Source of the DNA: Bradyrhizobium sp. KBS0727 | GTDB lineage: Bacteria; Pseudomonadota; Alphaproteobacteria; Rhizobiales; Xanthobacteraceae | Direction: 5' to 3' | Assembly: GCF_005937885.2 (NCBI RefSeq) | Contig: NZ_CP042176.1 | Span: forward strand, 6,567,501-6,631,500 | Length of the DNA stretch: 64,000 nucleotides | Program-made: the position numbers and the translations under genes | The notes under the pieces: model-generated | Seen by the model: only the letters and a program-made list of their open reading frames with translations | What the model was told of the DNA's origin: nothing | The model's database searches: none | In this document: in pieces, positions 24,861 through 33,447 of the stretch | How positions within the stretch are numbered: position 1 is the first letter of the stretch | Layout of the letters: each line of letters begins with the position of its first letter

Positions 24861-24882
24861 GTTAATTGATTGATTGACTAAA
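24861..24882. promoter_or_regulatory. A/T-rich imperfect palindrome in the TetR/thiolase gap
   Basis: TTAATTGATTGATTGACTAA (about 24862-24881) is imperfectly symmetric around its centre (TTA...TAA ends, ATtgAT core) and contains ATTG three times in tandem. It stands out in an otherwise GC-rich divergent gap and is the best candidate for the TetR operator and promoter region. Confidence 0.45.
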
Positions 24883-24944
24883 TCCCGGACCGTCCTTAAA
24901 TCCGGCCCAACTTTTCCATCCACAACAATCCAGGGAGAACAGAC

Positions 24945-26117
24945 ATGGCCGAGGCCTATATCGTCGCCACCGCACGCACCGCAGGTGGCCGCAAGGGGGG
25001 ACGTCTCGCCGGCTGGCATCCGGCCGACCTCGCCGCTTCCGTGCTGGATTCGCTGGTCGAACGATCAGGGGCCGACCCCGCCCAGATCGAAGACGTCATC
25101 ATGGGCTGCGTGATGCAGACCGGCGAACAGTCGAGCAACGTCGCCCGCAACGCCGTGCTGGCCTCGAAGCTTCCCGAGAGCGTGCCCGCCACCTCGATCG
25201 ACCGTCAGTGCGGCTCTTCGCAGCAGGCGCTGCATTTTGCGGCCCAGGCCGTGATGAGCGGCACTATGGACATCGTGATCGCGGCCGGCGTGGAATCGAT
25301 GACCCGCGTGCCAATGGGCCTTGCCTCCTCGCTGCCCGCCAAGAACGGCTTCGGCGTCTCGAAGAGCCCGAACATGGAGAAGCGTTATCCGAACATCATG
25401 TTCAGCCAGTTCACCGGTGCGGAAATGATGGCGGAGAAGTACGGCCTCTCCAAGGACGATCTCGACGAGTACGCCTACAACAGCCACCAGCGCGCGATTG
25501 CGGCGACGCAAGCCGGCCGCTTCAAGGACGAGATCGTTCCGCTGCAGATCACCCGCGCCGACGGCTCGACCGACACCCATCACATCGATGAAGGCATCCG
25601 CTTCGATGCCACGCTCGCGGGCATCAAGGGCGTCAAGCTGATCGTGGAGAATGGCAAGCTCACCGCCGCCAGCGCCAGCCAGATCTGCGACGGCGCCTCG
25701 GGCGTGATGATCGTCAACGAGCGCGGCCTGAAGTCGCTCGGCGTCAAGCCGATGGCGCGCATCCATCACATGACCATGATGGGCGGCGATCCCGTGATCA
25801 TGCTGGAAGCGCCGCTTCCGGCGACCCAGCGCGCGCTGCAGAAGGCCGGCATGTCGGTCGACGACATCGACCTGTTCGAAGTCAACGAGGCCTTTGCCTC
25901 GGTGCCGACCGCCTGGCTGAAGACCACCGGCGCCGATCCGGCACGACTCAACGTCAACGGCGGCGCCATCGCGCTCGGCCATCCGCTCGGCGGCTCCGGC
26001 ACCAAGCTGATGACCACGCTGGTCAATGCGCTGAAGCAGCGGGGCAAGCGCTACGGCCTGCAGACCATGTGCGAAGGCGGCGGCATGGCGAATGTGACCA
26101 TCGTCGAGCGGCTGTAA
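24945..26117 (+). CDS. Acetyl-CoA acyltransferase (thiolase)
   Basis: Protein of 390 residues, the typical thiolase length. Active sites: nucleophile Cys89 in SIDRQCGSSQQ, NVNGGAIALGHPLGGSGT with the catalytic His, and the second Cys in MCEGGGMANV near the C-terminus. It cleaves 3-ketoacyl-CoA with CoA, releasing acetyl-CoA, or runs the reverse condensation. It completes the set of beta-oxidation enzymes in this cluster. GGGAGAACAGAC precedes the ATG. Confidence 0.93.
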   Translation: MAEAYIVATARTAGGRKGGRLAGWHPADLAASVLDSLVERSGADPAQIEDVIMGCVMQTGEQSSNVARNAVLASKLPESVPATSIDRQCGSSQQALHFAAQAVMSGTMDIVIAAGVESMTRVPMGLASSLPAKNGFGVSKSPNMEKRYPNIMFSQFTGAEMMAEKYGLSKDDLDEYAYNSHQRAIAATQAGRFKDEIVPLQITRADGSTDTHHIDEGIRFDATLAGIKGVKLIVENGKLTAASASQICDGASGVMIVNERGLKSLGVKPMARIHHMTMMGGDPVIMLEAPLPATQRALQKAGMSVDDIDLFEVNEAFASVPTAWLKTTGADPARLNVNGGAIALGHPLGGSGTKLMTTLVNALKQRGKRYGLQTMCEGGGMANVTIVERL

Positions 26118-26123
26118 GAAAGA

Positions 26124-26217
26124 GGCGAATAGCGAGTGGCGAGTAGCGAATGGTGAAGAGGTGAAGGGCGACGACTGTCCTCCTTCCTATTCGCCATTCG
26201 CTACTCGCCATTCGCAT
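26124..26217. repeat. Palindromic repeat, family E (copy 2)
   Basis: GCGAATAGCGAGTGGCGAGT faces CTATTCGCCATTCGCTACTC; a long imperfect hairpin lies between the thiolase and acyl-CoA synthetase genes, which otherwise run in the same direction. Confidence 0.75.
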
Positions 26218-26232
26218 GCTTGAGGAAACCCC

Positions 26233-27774
26233 ATGACCCATCCGTCCATCTACGCCCGCACCCAGCCGAACAAGATCGCCTACCAGATGGCGGGCACCGG
26301 CAAGGCGATCACCTATCGCGAGCTCGACGAGCTTTCGAACCAGGGCGCGCAACTGTTTCGTTCGCTCGGCCTCAAGGCCGGCGATCACATCGCCTTCCTG
26401 ATGGAAAACCGGCTGGCGTTCATGGAGATCTGCTGGGCGGCGCAGCGCGCAGGCCTGTATTACACCGCGATCAGCCGTTACCTGACCCGGGACGAGATCG
26501 CCTATATCGTCAAGGATTGCGGCGCCAAGGTCTTCATCACCTCGCCGAAATGCGCCGAGCAGGTCAGGAGCCTGGTCAAGGGCGAAGCCGGCGAGCCGCT
26601 GTTCTTCATGGTCGACGAGCCCGAACCGGGCTTTCGCTCCTGGGATAATGAAGCGATCGCGATGCCGACGGCGCCGATTGCCGACGAGGTCGCCGGCTAC
26701 GACATGTTGTATTCGTCGGGCACCACCGGGAGGCCCAAGGGCATCAAGCGGGAGTCCGAAAAAAATCCGATCGATCTGCCGAATCCGTTCCTCAAGGTCC
26801 TCTGTGGCACCATGTGCGGAATGAACGCCGACAGCATCTATCTTTCGCCGGCGCCGCTCTATCACGCCGCTCCCCTGCGCTTCAACATGATGGCGATCAC
26901 GCTCGGCGGCACCTCCATCATCATGGAGCATTTCGACGCCGAGGAATTTTTGAAGCTGGTCGAGAAGCACAAGATCACCCAGTCGCAGCTGGTGCCGACC
27001 ATGTTCGTGCGCATGCTGAAGCTGCCGGAAGACGTCCGCACCCGCTACAACGTCTCCTCGCTGAAGGGCGCGATCCATGCCGCCGCGCCCTGCCCGATCG
27101 ACGTCAAGGCAAAGATGATCGAATGGTGGGGGCCGATCCTGATCGAATATTACGCCGGCTCCGAAGGCAACGGCGTCACGGTCTCAACCTCGCAGCAATG
27201 GCTCGATCATCGCGGCACCGTCGGCCGCGCCGTGGTCGGCAAGATCAAGATTCTCGACGAGAACGATGCCGAAGCGCCGGTGGGCCAGATCGGCACGGTG
27301 TATTTCGCCGACGCGCCGGTGTTCGCCTATCACAACGATCCCGAGAAGACCAAGCGCGCCTACAACGCCAAGGGCTGGTCGACGCTCGGCGACGTCGGCT
27401 ATCTCGACGACGAAGGCTTCCTCTACCTCACCGACCGCAAGTCCTACATGATCATCTCCGGCGGCGTGAACATCTACCCGCAGGAGACCGAGGACGTGCT
27501 GATCACCCATCCCGGTGTGGCCGACGTCGCGGTGTTCGGCGTGCCGAACGAGGAGATGGGCGAAGAGGTCAAGGCCGTGGTGCAGCCGCACGACATGACC
27601 AAGGCCGGCAAGGAGCTGGAAGCCGAACTGATCGCATTCTGCCGCAAGCACCTGTCGCCGATCAAATGCCCGAAGAGCATCGACTTCGAAGCCGAACTGC
27701 CGCGGACGCCGACCGGCAAGCTGGTGAAGCGCCATCTCCGCGACAAGTATTGGCCGAAGGCGGCGAAGGCGTAG
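26233..27774 (+). CDS. Acyl-CoA synthetase (AMP-forming)
   Basis: Protein of 513 residues of the FadD13-like class. The P-loop is YSSGTTGRPKGIKRE (about 157-171); YYAGSEGNGVTV is the A5-type motif; GDVGYLDDEGFLYLTDRKSY and ISGGVNIYPQETE are the A7/A8 hinge region; and PRTPTGKLVKR carries the catalytic lysine. It would activate a fatty or aromatic acid with ATP and CoA, providing the substrate for the thiolase/dehydrogenase cluster. It is a second ligase next to fcs, suggesting two acids or two stages. Confidence 0.92.
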   Translation: MTHPSIYARTQPNKIAYQMAGTGKAITYRELDELSNQGAQLFRSLGLKAGDHIAFLMENRLAFMEICWAAQRAGLYYTAISRYLTRDEIAYIVKDCGAKVFITSPKCAEQVRSLVKGEAGEPLFFMVDEPEPGFRSWDNEAIAMPTAPIADEVAGYDMLYSSGTTGRPKGIKRESEKNPIDLPNPFLKVLCGTMCGMNADSIYLSPAPLYHAAPLRFNMMAITLGGTSIIMEHFDAEEFLKLVEKHKITQSQLVPTMFVRMLKLPEDVRTRYNVSSLKGAIHAAAPCPIDVKAKMIEWWGPILIEYYAGSEGNGVTVSTSQQWLDHRGTVGRAVVGKIKILDENDAEAPVGQIGTVYFADAPVFAYHNDPEKTKRAYNAKGWSTLGDVGYLDDEGFLYLTDRKSYMIISGGVNIYPQETEDVLITHPGVADVAVFGVPNEEMGEEVKAVVQPHDMTKAGKELEAELIAFCRKHLSPIKCPKSIDFEAELPRTPTGKLVKRHLRDKYWPKAAKA

Positions 27775-27780
27775 GCTTTC

Positions 27781-27810
27781 TTCCCCTTCTCCCACAAGGG
27801 GAGAGGGAAG
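27781..27810. repeat. Palindromic repeat, family D (short copy)
   Basis: CCCCTTCTCCCACAAGGGGA with flanking bases, one arm of the family D element, directly after the acyl-CoA synthetase stop codon. Confidence 0.55.
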
Positions 27811-27835
27811 AAATGCACGCCTCACGCGATATCCT

Positions 27836-27953
27836 CCGTCATGCCCGGGCTTGTCCCGGGCATCCACGTCTTTACAGTCTCGCAGGCAAGAAGACGCGGA
27901 TGGCCGGGAGTCCTGGTGAAAGGCGCGCTTCGCGCTTTCGCCCGGCCATGACG
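27836..27953. repeat. Palindromic repeat, family F (copy 1)
   Basis: CCGTCATGCCCGGGCTTGTC at the left faces CGCCCGGCCATGACG at the right; an inner hairpin CCCGGGCTTGTCCCGGG is visible. A related copy lies at 33331-33419. It precedes the epoxide hydrolase gene. Confidence 0.75.
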
Positions 27954-27963
27954 AGGAAAGTTC

Positions 27964-29127
27964 ATGAACAACGCCACCGCCCTCCCCGACATCCCGCTGC
28001 CATCAGGCATCCGCTCCCGCTACGTCGAGGGTATCAACGGCCTGCGCATGCATGTGCTCGAAGCCGGCTTCGAGACGCCCGGGCGGCCCTGCGTGCTGCT
28101 GCTGCACGGCTTTCCCGAACTCGCTTTTTCCTGGCGCAAGGTGATGCCTCAGCTTGCCGCCGCCGGTTATCACGTGATCGCGCCGGACCAGCGCGGCTAT
28201 GGCCGCACCACCGGTTGGGACGCAAATTACGACGGCGACCTCACCTCGTTCCGGCTCACCAACCTGGTGCGCGACGCGCTCGGACTGGTGTCGGCGTTCG
28301 GCTACACCCACGTCGATGCCGTGTTCGGTCATGATTTCGGCTCGTCGGTCGCGGCCTGGTGCGCGCTGATCCGGCCCGACGTGTTTCGATCGGTCGCGTT
28401 AATGAGCGCGCCGTTCGGGGGAACGCCGCCGCTGCCGTTCAACACCGCTGATGGCCCAGCCAAGCCCGCGGTGGAAGATCCCGTGCATCGCGACCTCGCG
28501 GCGCTGCCGCGACCGCGCAAGCACTACCAATGGTATTACTCGACGCGCGCGGCCAATGCCGACATGCACCACGCGCCGCAGGGCGTGCATGATTTCCTGC
28601 GCGGCTATTATCACCACAAGAGCGCCGACTGGAAAGCCAACACGCCCTACCCGCTGCGATCATGGTCCGCGGGCGAACTCGCAAAACTGCCGACCTATTA
28701 TGTGATGGATCTCGCCAAGGACATGGCCGCGACGGTTGCCGAGGAAATGCCCTCGGCCGCCGAAATCGCCGCCAACCAATGGCTGCCTGAGCGCGAGCTT
28801 TCCTTCTACAGCGCCGAATATGCCCGCACCGGATTCCAGGGCGGCCTGCAGTGGTATCGCTGCGGTACGTCAGGCGCGTTCGTGGCCGAGTTGCAGACCT
28901 GGTCGGGGCGGACCATCGACGTGCCCTCCGCCTTCATCTCCGGTAAGCAGGACTGGGGCACCTATCAGCGCCCCGGCGTCTACGAAGCGATGCAATCGAA
29001 GGCCTGCACCAACATGATCGGCTGCCACCTGGTCGACGGCGCCGGCCACTGGGTGCAGCAGGAGCAGCCCGCCGAAGTGAGCCGGCTGCTGCTGCAGTTC
29101 CTGCAGCGGACCAAATCGGCCGGCTAA
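27964..29127 (+). CDS. Alpha/beta-hydrolase, epoxide hydrolase type
   Basis: Protein of 387 residues. LLLHGFPELAFSWRKVMPQL carries the HGFPE oxyanion motif of soluble epoxide hydrolases, VFGHDFGSSVAAWCALI holds the nucleophile Asp in a G-x-D-x-G elbow, and DGAGHWVQQEQP holds the catalytic His. The Asp nucleophile separates it from esterases, which have Ser. It would open an epoxide (or, less likely, dehalogenate) in the cytosol. It may be part of the upstream operon despite the repeats between. Confidence 0.88.
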   Translation: MNNATALPDIPLPSGIRSRYVEGINGLRMHVLEAGFETPGRPCVLLLHGFPELAFSWRKVMPQLAAAGYHVIAPDQRGYGRTTGWDANYDGDLTSFRLTNLVRDALGLVSAFGYTHVDAVFGHDFGSSVAAWCALIRPDVFRSVALMSAPFGGTPPLPFNTADGPAKPAVEDPVHRDLAALPRPRKHYQWYYSTRAANADMHHAPQGVHDFLRGYYHHKSADWKANTPYPLRSWSAGELAKLPTYYVMDLAKDMAATVAEEMPSAAEIAANQWLPERELSFYSAEYARTGFQGGLQWYRCGTSGAFVAELQTWSGRTIDVPSAFISGKQDWGTYQRPGVYEAMQSKACTNMIGCHLVDGAGHWVQQEQPAEVSRLLLQFLQRTKSAG

Positions 29128-29163
29128 ACAATTTGACCGGAGAAACGCCCGCCTCTATAACAG

Positions 29164-29180
29164 TTTAGAACCATTCTAAA
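29164..29180. promoter_or_regulatory. Iron control element (Irr box)
   Basis: TTTAGAA-CCA-TTCTAAA, a perfect 7-3-7 palindrome centred 28 bp before the mbfA start. It matches the ICE motif bound by Irr in Bradyrhizobium. At this position Irr would repress transcription under iron limitation. Confidence 0.88.
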
Positions 29181-29199
29181 TTGACGCAGAGGCGCCGCC

Positions 29200-30171
29200 G
29201 TGAAGAATTTCGCCGACCTGACCGAGCGCGAGGTGCTGGCCGTAGCGATCTCCTCCGAGGAAGAGGACAGCCGCATCTATATGAGTTTCGCGGAGGACCT
29301 GGCCGAGCGTTATCCGGATTCGGCTAAGGTGTTCGAGGAAATGGCCGAGGAAGAACGCGGCCATCGCCACCGGCTGCTCGAAATGTACGAGCAGCGCTTC
29401 GGCCCGCATCTGCCGCCGATCCGCCGCGAGGACGTGCGCGGATTCCTCCGCCGCCGCCCGATCTGGCTGACCAAGAACCTGTCGCTCGACACCATCCGCA
29501 AGGAGGTCGAGACGATGGAACTGCAGGCCGAGCAATTCTACATCAAGGCTGCCGAGCAGGCCGAGGATGTCGGCGTGCGCCGGCTGCTCGGCGACCTCGC
29601 CGAAGAGGAAAAGGGCCACGAGAAGCTCGCCGTGAAGCTGACCGGCGAGATCCTCAGCCCCGACGTGCGCGCCGAGGAAGACAAGACGCGCCGGCGCATG
29701 TTCGTGCTACAATACGTCCAGCCCGGTCTTGCCGGCTTGATGGACGGCTCGGTCTCGACGCTGGCGCCGTTGTTCGCGGCGGCCTTTGCGACGCATCAGA
29801 ACTGGCAGACGTTTCTGGTCGGCCTTGCCGCCTCGATCGGCGCCGGCATCAGCATGGGGTTTGCCGAAGCACTGTCCGACGACGGCTCGCTGACCGGGCG
29901 CGGCTCGCCCTGGCTGCGCGGAATGACCTGCGGCCTGATGACGACGCTCGGCGGCCTCGGCCACACCATGCCCTATCTGGTCCCGGACTCCTGGGCCAAC
30001 GCCTTCTGGATCGCGACGGCCATTGCCGGCATCGTGGTGTTCTTCGAATTGTGGGCGATTGCCTATATTCGTGCGCGATACATGGACACGCCGTTCCTTC
30101 AGGCGGTGTTCCAGATCGTGCTCGGCGGCGCCATCGTGCTGGCGGTCGGCATTCTGATCGGCGCAGCCTAG
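29200..30171 (+). CDS. mbfA: Membrane-bound ferritin/iron exporter
   Basis: Protein of 323 residues with an N-terminal ferritin-like (erythrin) domain at about 1-150 containing paired Glu/His iron ligands (SSEEEDSRIYM, MAEEERGHRHR, LAEEEKGHEK) and a C-terminal VIT1/CCC1-type domain with about five membrane helices (LAGLMDGSVSTLAPLFAAAF, then GISMGFAEALSDDG). This fusion is MbfA, which in B. japonicum exports iron and protects against iron and peroxide stress. GTG is the start codon. The Irr box just upstream fits the known regulation. Confidence 0.93.
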   Translation: MKNFADLTEREVLAVAISSEEEDSRIYMSFAEDLAERYPDSAKVFEEMAEEERGHRHRLLEMYEQRFGPHLPPIRREDVRGFLRRRPIWLTKNLSLDTIRKEVETMELQAEQFYIKAAEQAEDVGVRRLLGDLAEEEKGHEKLAVKLTGEILSPDVRAEEDKTRRRMFVLQYVQPGLAGLMDGSVSTLAPLFAAAFATHQNWQTFLVGLAASIGAGISMGFAEALSDDGSLTGRGSPWLRGMTCGLMTTLGGLGHTMPYLVPDSWANAFWIATAIAGIVVFFELWAIAYIRARYMDTPFLQAVFQIVLGGAIVLAVGILIGAA

Positions 30172-30178
30172 AGAAGCT

Positions 30179-31177
30179 TCAGCTCCCGTTGAGCCCGCCG
30201 ATCTCCGGGAAGAACATCTCCTTCCACGATGCCGGCTCGTGCTTGGTGGTGCCGACCTTGCGCATGAATTTGGCGAACTTCATCGTAGCCGCCGGCGTCA
30301 TCGTCCATTCGACATTCGCGCCGGTCACGACCCTGGTCACCATCTCCAGCGGCAGCCTGGAGCCGCTGTCGTCGATCCAGCTTTGCGCGGTGCCTTTCGG
30401 ATCGGCGGCGATGGTGGCGGTCGCCTCCTTCACGGCGTCGAGAAACGCCGCGTAGAGTTCGGGATTATCCTTGCGAAAGCGCGCCGAGGTCCACGCCACC
30501 GTGAACGTGTGCGGCCCCAGCACGTCGAACGACGACAACACCGTGTGGATGTTCTTCTGCTCCAGTTGCTGGAACTGGAACGGCGGCACGCTGAAGGCCG
30601 AGGAGACGCCGCCGGCGCCGCTCAGCATCGCAATGGTCGCATCCGGCGGCGACATCGACACGGTCAGCGGATCGAGCCTGGCATAGTTCTCATCGCCGAA
30701 GGCGGCCGCCGCCGCCATTTGCAGCAGCACCGCCTGCACCGACACCTTGATCGAGGGCACCGCGATGCGATCGCGTTCGCCGAAATCCTTGATCGACTTG
30801 ATATCCGGATTGGCGGTGTTGAGCAGGAACGGCTGCGAACTCAGCGCGCAGATTCCCTTGACCTCGAACGAGGTCCCTTGGGTCTTGTCCCACAGCGTGA
30901 TCAGGCCCGGCACCCCGCCGCTGACGATGTCGGTCGAATTCGACAGCAGCGCCTCGTTCATCGCCGCCGGACCGTTGAAGCGCTGCCAGGACACCTTGAA
31001 ATCCTTCAGGCCGCGCTGTGTGGCGTATTTCTCGATCAGCCTGTCGCGCTTCATGACGTTGAATTGCAGGTAGCCCATCGAGAATTGCTCGGCAAGCCTG
31101 ATCTCCGCCGCGTCAGTGATTGTTGCTCCGCCGACGGCGATCGCGAATACAAAACCCGCCACATGAGTCAGCCTCAT
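30179..31177 (-). CDS. ABC transporter substrate-binding protein (NitT/TauT type)
   Basis: Predicted 332-residue periplasmic protein with a signal peptide (LTHVAGFVFAIAVGGATITD-AAE) and a two-lobed type II binding fold (AEQFSMGYLQFNVMKRDRLI, then NEALLSNSTDIVSGGVPGLI), as in NitT/TauT/SsuA-like proteins for nitrate, sulfonates or similar anions. I start at ATG 31177, which has GGGAGG just upstream, not at 31198. No permease or ATPase gene is adjacent, so it is an orphan here. It is convergent with mbfA, 7 bp apart. Confidence 0.83.
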   Translation of the reverse strand: MRLTHVAGFVFAIAVGGATITDAAEIRLAEQFSMGYLQFNVMKRDRLIEKYATQRGLKDFKVSWQRFNGPAAMNEALLSNSTDIVSGGVPGLITLWDKTQGTSFEVKGICALSSQPFLLNTANPDIKSIKDFGERDRIAVPSIKVSVQAVLLQMAAAAAFGDENYARLDPLTVSMSPPDATIAMLSGAGGVSSAFSVPPFQFQQLEQKNIHTVLSSFDVLGPHTFTVAWTSARFRKDNPELYAAFLDAVKEATATIAADPKGTAQSWIDDSGSRLPLEMVTRVVTGANVEWTMTPAATMKFAKFMRKVGTTKHEPASWKEMFFPEIGGLNGS

Positions 31178-31366
31178 GACACCTCCCGCCATTTTCATTT
31201 TTTGTTGACCGGAAGACTAGCGTGTGAATGGCACGTTCGCCAAGCGTGTAACAAGATGCTGGTCCGGCCACTGTACAGCCATTGCTCTTGCAGCAATGAC
31301 GCAAACTGAGCATCATCCGCGCCGCATTCGAAGACAGAGCATTCAAAGACAGACCGGGAGCACGCC

Positions 31367-32845
31367 TTGGCCAAATCGCAATGGAGCTTCAAGACCGCCG
31401 TTGAAACATCGGCGGCCCTCGCTGCCAAAAAAGTCAGCGCGGTCGAACTGGCGCAGGATGCGATCGACCGCATCGAGCGGCATGACGCCAAGATCAATGC
31501 GATCTGCGTGCGCGATTTCGAGCGCGGCCTCGCCGCGGCGCGGGCCGCCGACGCCGAATTGGCGCGCGGAGTAAGGAAGCCGCTGCTCGGCATCCCCGTG
31601 ACGGTCAAGGAATCCTACAACATCGCGGGCCTGCCCACGACCTGGGGCAATCCGGCGCAAAAGGATTTCATCGCAAAAGACGACGCGCTGCCAATCACGC
31701 GCGTCAAGGAAGCGGGCTGCGTCATCCTCGGCAAGACCAATGTGCCGATCGCTCTCGCCGACTGGCAGAGCTATAACGAGATCTACGGCACCACCAACAA
31801 CCCGTTCGATCTCGGCCGCACGCCGGGCGGCTCGTCCGGCGGTTGCTCGGCAGCGCTCGCTGCCGGCTATGGCCCGCTCTCGATCGGCTCCGATATTGGC
31901 GGCTCGCTGCGCGTGCCCGCGTTCCACTGCGGCGTCTACGCCCACAAGCCGACTTACGACCTGGTTGGGATGCGCGGTCATGTGGCGCCGCCGGCGCCGC
32001 CGCTGCCGTCGAACCGCGACCTCAGCGTCATCGGGCCGATGGCGCGCGGCGCGGCCGACCTCGCGCTGCTGCTGGACGCGATGGCGGGGCCTGACCCGCT
32101 CGACGCCGGTATCGGCTACAGGCTGGAACTGCCGGCCGCACGCCACACCGAACTGAAGAATTTCCGCATACTGCTGATCGATACCGACCCGGTCATGCCG
32201 CCCAATACGGTGGTGCGCGGCAGCCTCGAGAAACTGGCGGCCGGGCTCGCCAAGGCCGGCGTCAAGATCGACCGCAGCAGCCCGCTGTTGCCCGACTTTG
32301 CCGCCTCGACGCGGCTCTATATGCGAAGGTTGATGTCGTTCCTTGGGGCTTCCTTCCCGCCGGAAATCTATGCCGGGGCGAAAGCCGCCGCAGCGGCGTT
32401 GCCCGCCAGCGAGACCAGTCTCGGCGCCGAGCGTCTGCGCGGCATCGCGCAAAGCCATCGCGATTGGCTGATGGACGACGGCGCCCGCTCGCGCCTGCGG
32501 GCACAATGGCGCGAGCTGTTCAAGACTTATGACGCGGTGATCTGCCCGATCATGCCGACACCGGCCTATCCGCACGATCACACCCATAACGACAACCAGG
32601 AAGCACGCCGCATCAAGATCGACGGCAAGGATTACGTCTATCCCGACCAGCTTGCCTGGCCCGGCATCGCCACGCTGCCCGGCCTGCCGTCAACTGCGAT
32701 CCCGACCGGCTTCGCCCCGGACGGCTTGCCGGTCGGCGTGCAGATCGTCGGCCCCTGGCTGGAAGACCGCACGCCGCTGAAACTGGCCGAACTGATCGAG
32801 CGCGAGTTCGGCGGGTTCGTGCCACCGAAAATGTTTGATGATTAG
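31367..32845 (+). CDS. Amidase-signature-family amidase
   Basis: Protein of 492 residues with the Ser-cisSer-Lys triad visible: Lys81 in IPVTVKESYN, Ser156 in GRTPGGSSGGCSAAL and Ser180 in SIGSDIGGSLRVPAF. It hydrolyses a carboxamide to acid and ammonia, with substrate unknown. The start is TTG, with GGGAG 6 nt upstream. It has no signal peptide. It is divergent from the ABC-type binding protein gene, which might deliver a nitrogen compound (weak inference). Confidence 0.88.
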   Translation: MAKSQWSFKTAVETSAALAAKKVSAVELAQDAIDRIERHDAKINAICVRDFERGLAAARAADAELARGVRKPLLGIPVTVKESYNIAGLPTTWGNPAQKDFIAKDDALPITRVKEAGCVILGKTNVPIALADWQSYNEIYGTTNNPFDLGRTPGGSSGGCSAALAAGYGPLSIGSDIGGSLRVPAFHCGVYAHKPTYDLVGMRGHVAPPAPPLPSNRDLSVIGPMARGAADLALLLDAMAGPDPLDAGIGYRLELPAARHTELKNFRILLIDTDPVMPPNTVVRGSLEKLAAGLAKAGVKIDRSSPLLPDFAASTRLYMRRLMSFLGASFPPEIYAGAKAAAAALPASETSLGAERLRGIAQSHRDWLMDDGARSRLRAQWRELFKTYDAVICPIMPTPAYPHDHTHNDNQEARRIKIDGKDYVYPDQLAWPGIATLPGLPSTAIPTGFAPDGLPVGVQIVGPWLEDRTPLKLAELIEREFGGFVPPKMFDD

Positions 32846-32852
32846 CTCTTCG

Positions 32853-32934
32853 TCATTGCGAGCGAAGCGAAGCAATCCACTGCCAAGGTGAAGGAAGAAT
32901 GGATTGCTTCGTCGCTTCGCTCCTCGCAATGACG
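32853..32934. repeat. Palindromic repeat, family G (copy 1)
   Basis: CGTCATTGCGAGCGAAGCGA at the left faces CGCTTCGCTCCTCGCAATGA; the inner arms GAAGCAATCCA/TGGATTGCTTC pair. Copies lie at 52572-52648 and 55842-55937. Confidence 0.85.
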
Positions 32935-32959
32935 GAGAGAGCGCACCACGGAGTAGAAA

Positions 32960-33313
32960 ATGACCAGCGACCTCGACCAACTCACCGCACTCAACCGCGA
33001 CTACGTCGCCTCGGTGCAGAATTGCGACGTCAAGCGTTTTGACGAAATCCTGGCGGCGGATTTTTATTGCTCCAATCCCGACAAGTCACTGGTCGACCGC
33101 GCCGGTTTTCTCAGGCAGACGGCAGTGCCGGTGACGATCAGGAATCTGAAAGAGCACGACGTGAAGATCCGCATCCTCGGCGATTTCGCCATCATCCATG
33201 CCGCGACCAGCTACACGACGGCCGATGGCGCGCAGGCGTCGGGGCGATATACCGATTGCTGGGCAAAGCAGAACGGCAAGTGGCTTGCGGTGTCGGCGCA
33301 TGTGTCGCGGTAG
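32960..33313 (+). CDS. NTF2-like (SnoaL-type) domain protein
   Basis: Protein of 117 residues with an NTF2-like cone fold: DLDQLTALNRDYVASVQNCD, RFDEILAADFYCSNPDKSLV, FAIIHAATSYTTADG and GRYTDCWAKQNGKWLAVSAH are the usual helix and strand blocks of the DUF4440/SnoaL-like group. Such proteins are small hydrolases, isomerases or stress proteins; the function cannot be assigned. It follows the amidase gene on the same strand, separated by a repeat. Confidence 0.8.
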   Translation: MTSDLDQLTALNRDYVASVQNCDVKRFDEILAADFYCSNPDKSLVDRAGFLRQTAVPVTIRNLKEHDVKIRILGDFAIIHAATSYTTADGAQASGRYTDCWAKQNGKWLAVSAHVSR

Positions 33314-33330
33314 GGCTTGGTAAGTAGCAA

Positions 33331-33419
33331 CGTCATGGCCGGGCTTGTCCCGGCCATCCACGTCTTACTTGCTGAGCTTTAAGAACGTGGATGCCCGGGA
33401 CAAGCCCCGGGCATGACGG
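33331..33419. repeat. Palindromic repeat, family F (copy 2)
   Basis: CGTCATGGCCGGGCTTGTCC faces CAAGCCCCGGGCATGACG; lies between convergent genes and may act as a bidirectional terminator. Confidence 0.75.
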
Positions 33420-33447
33420 AATTTGGTAGCAACACCAGTAGGTTCAA

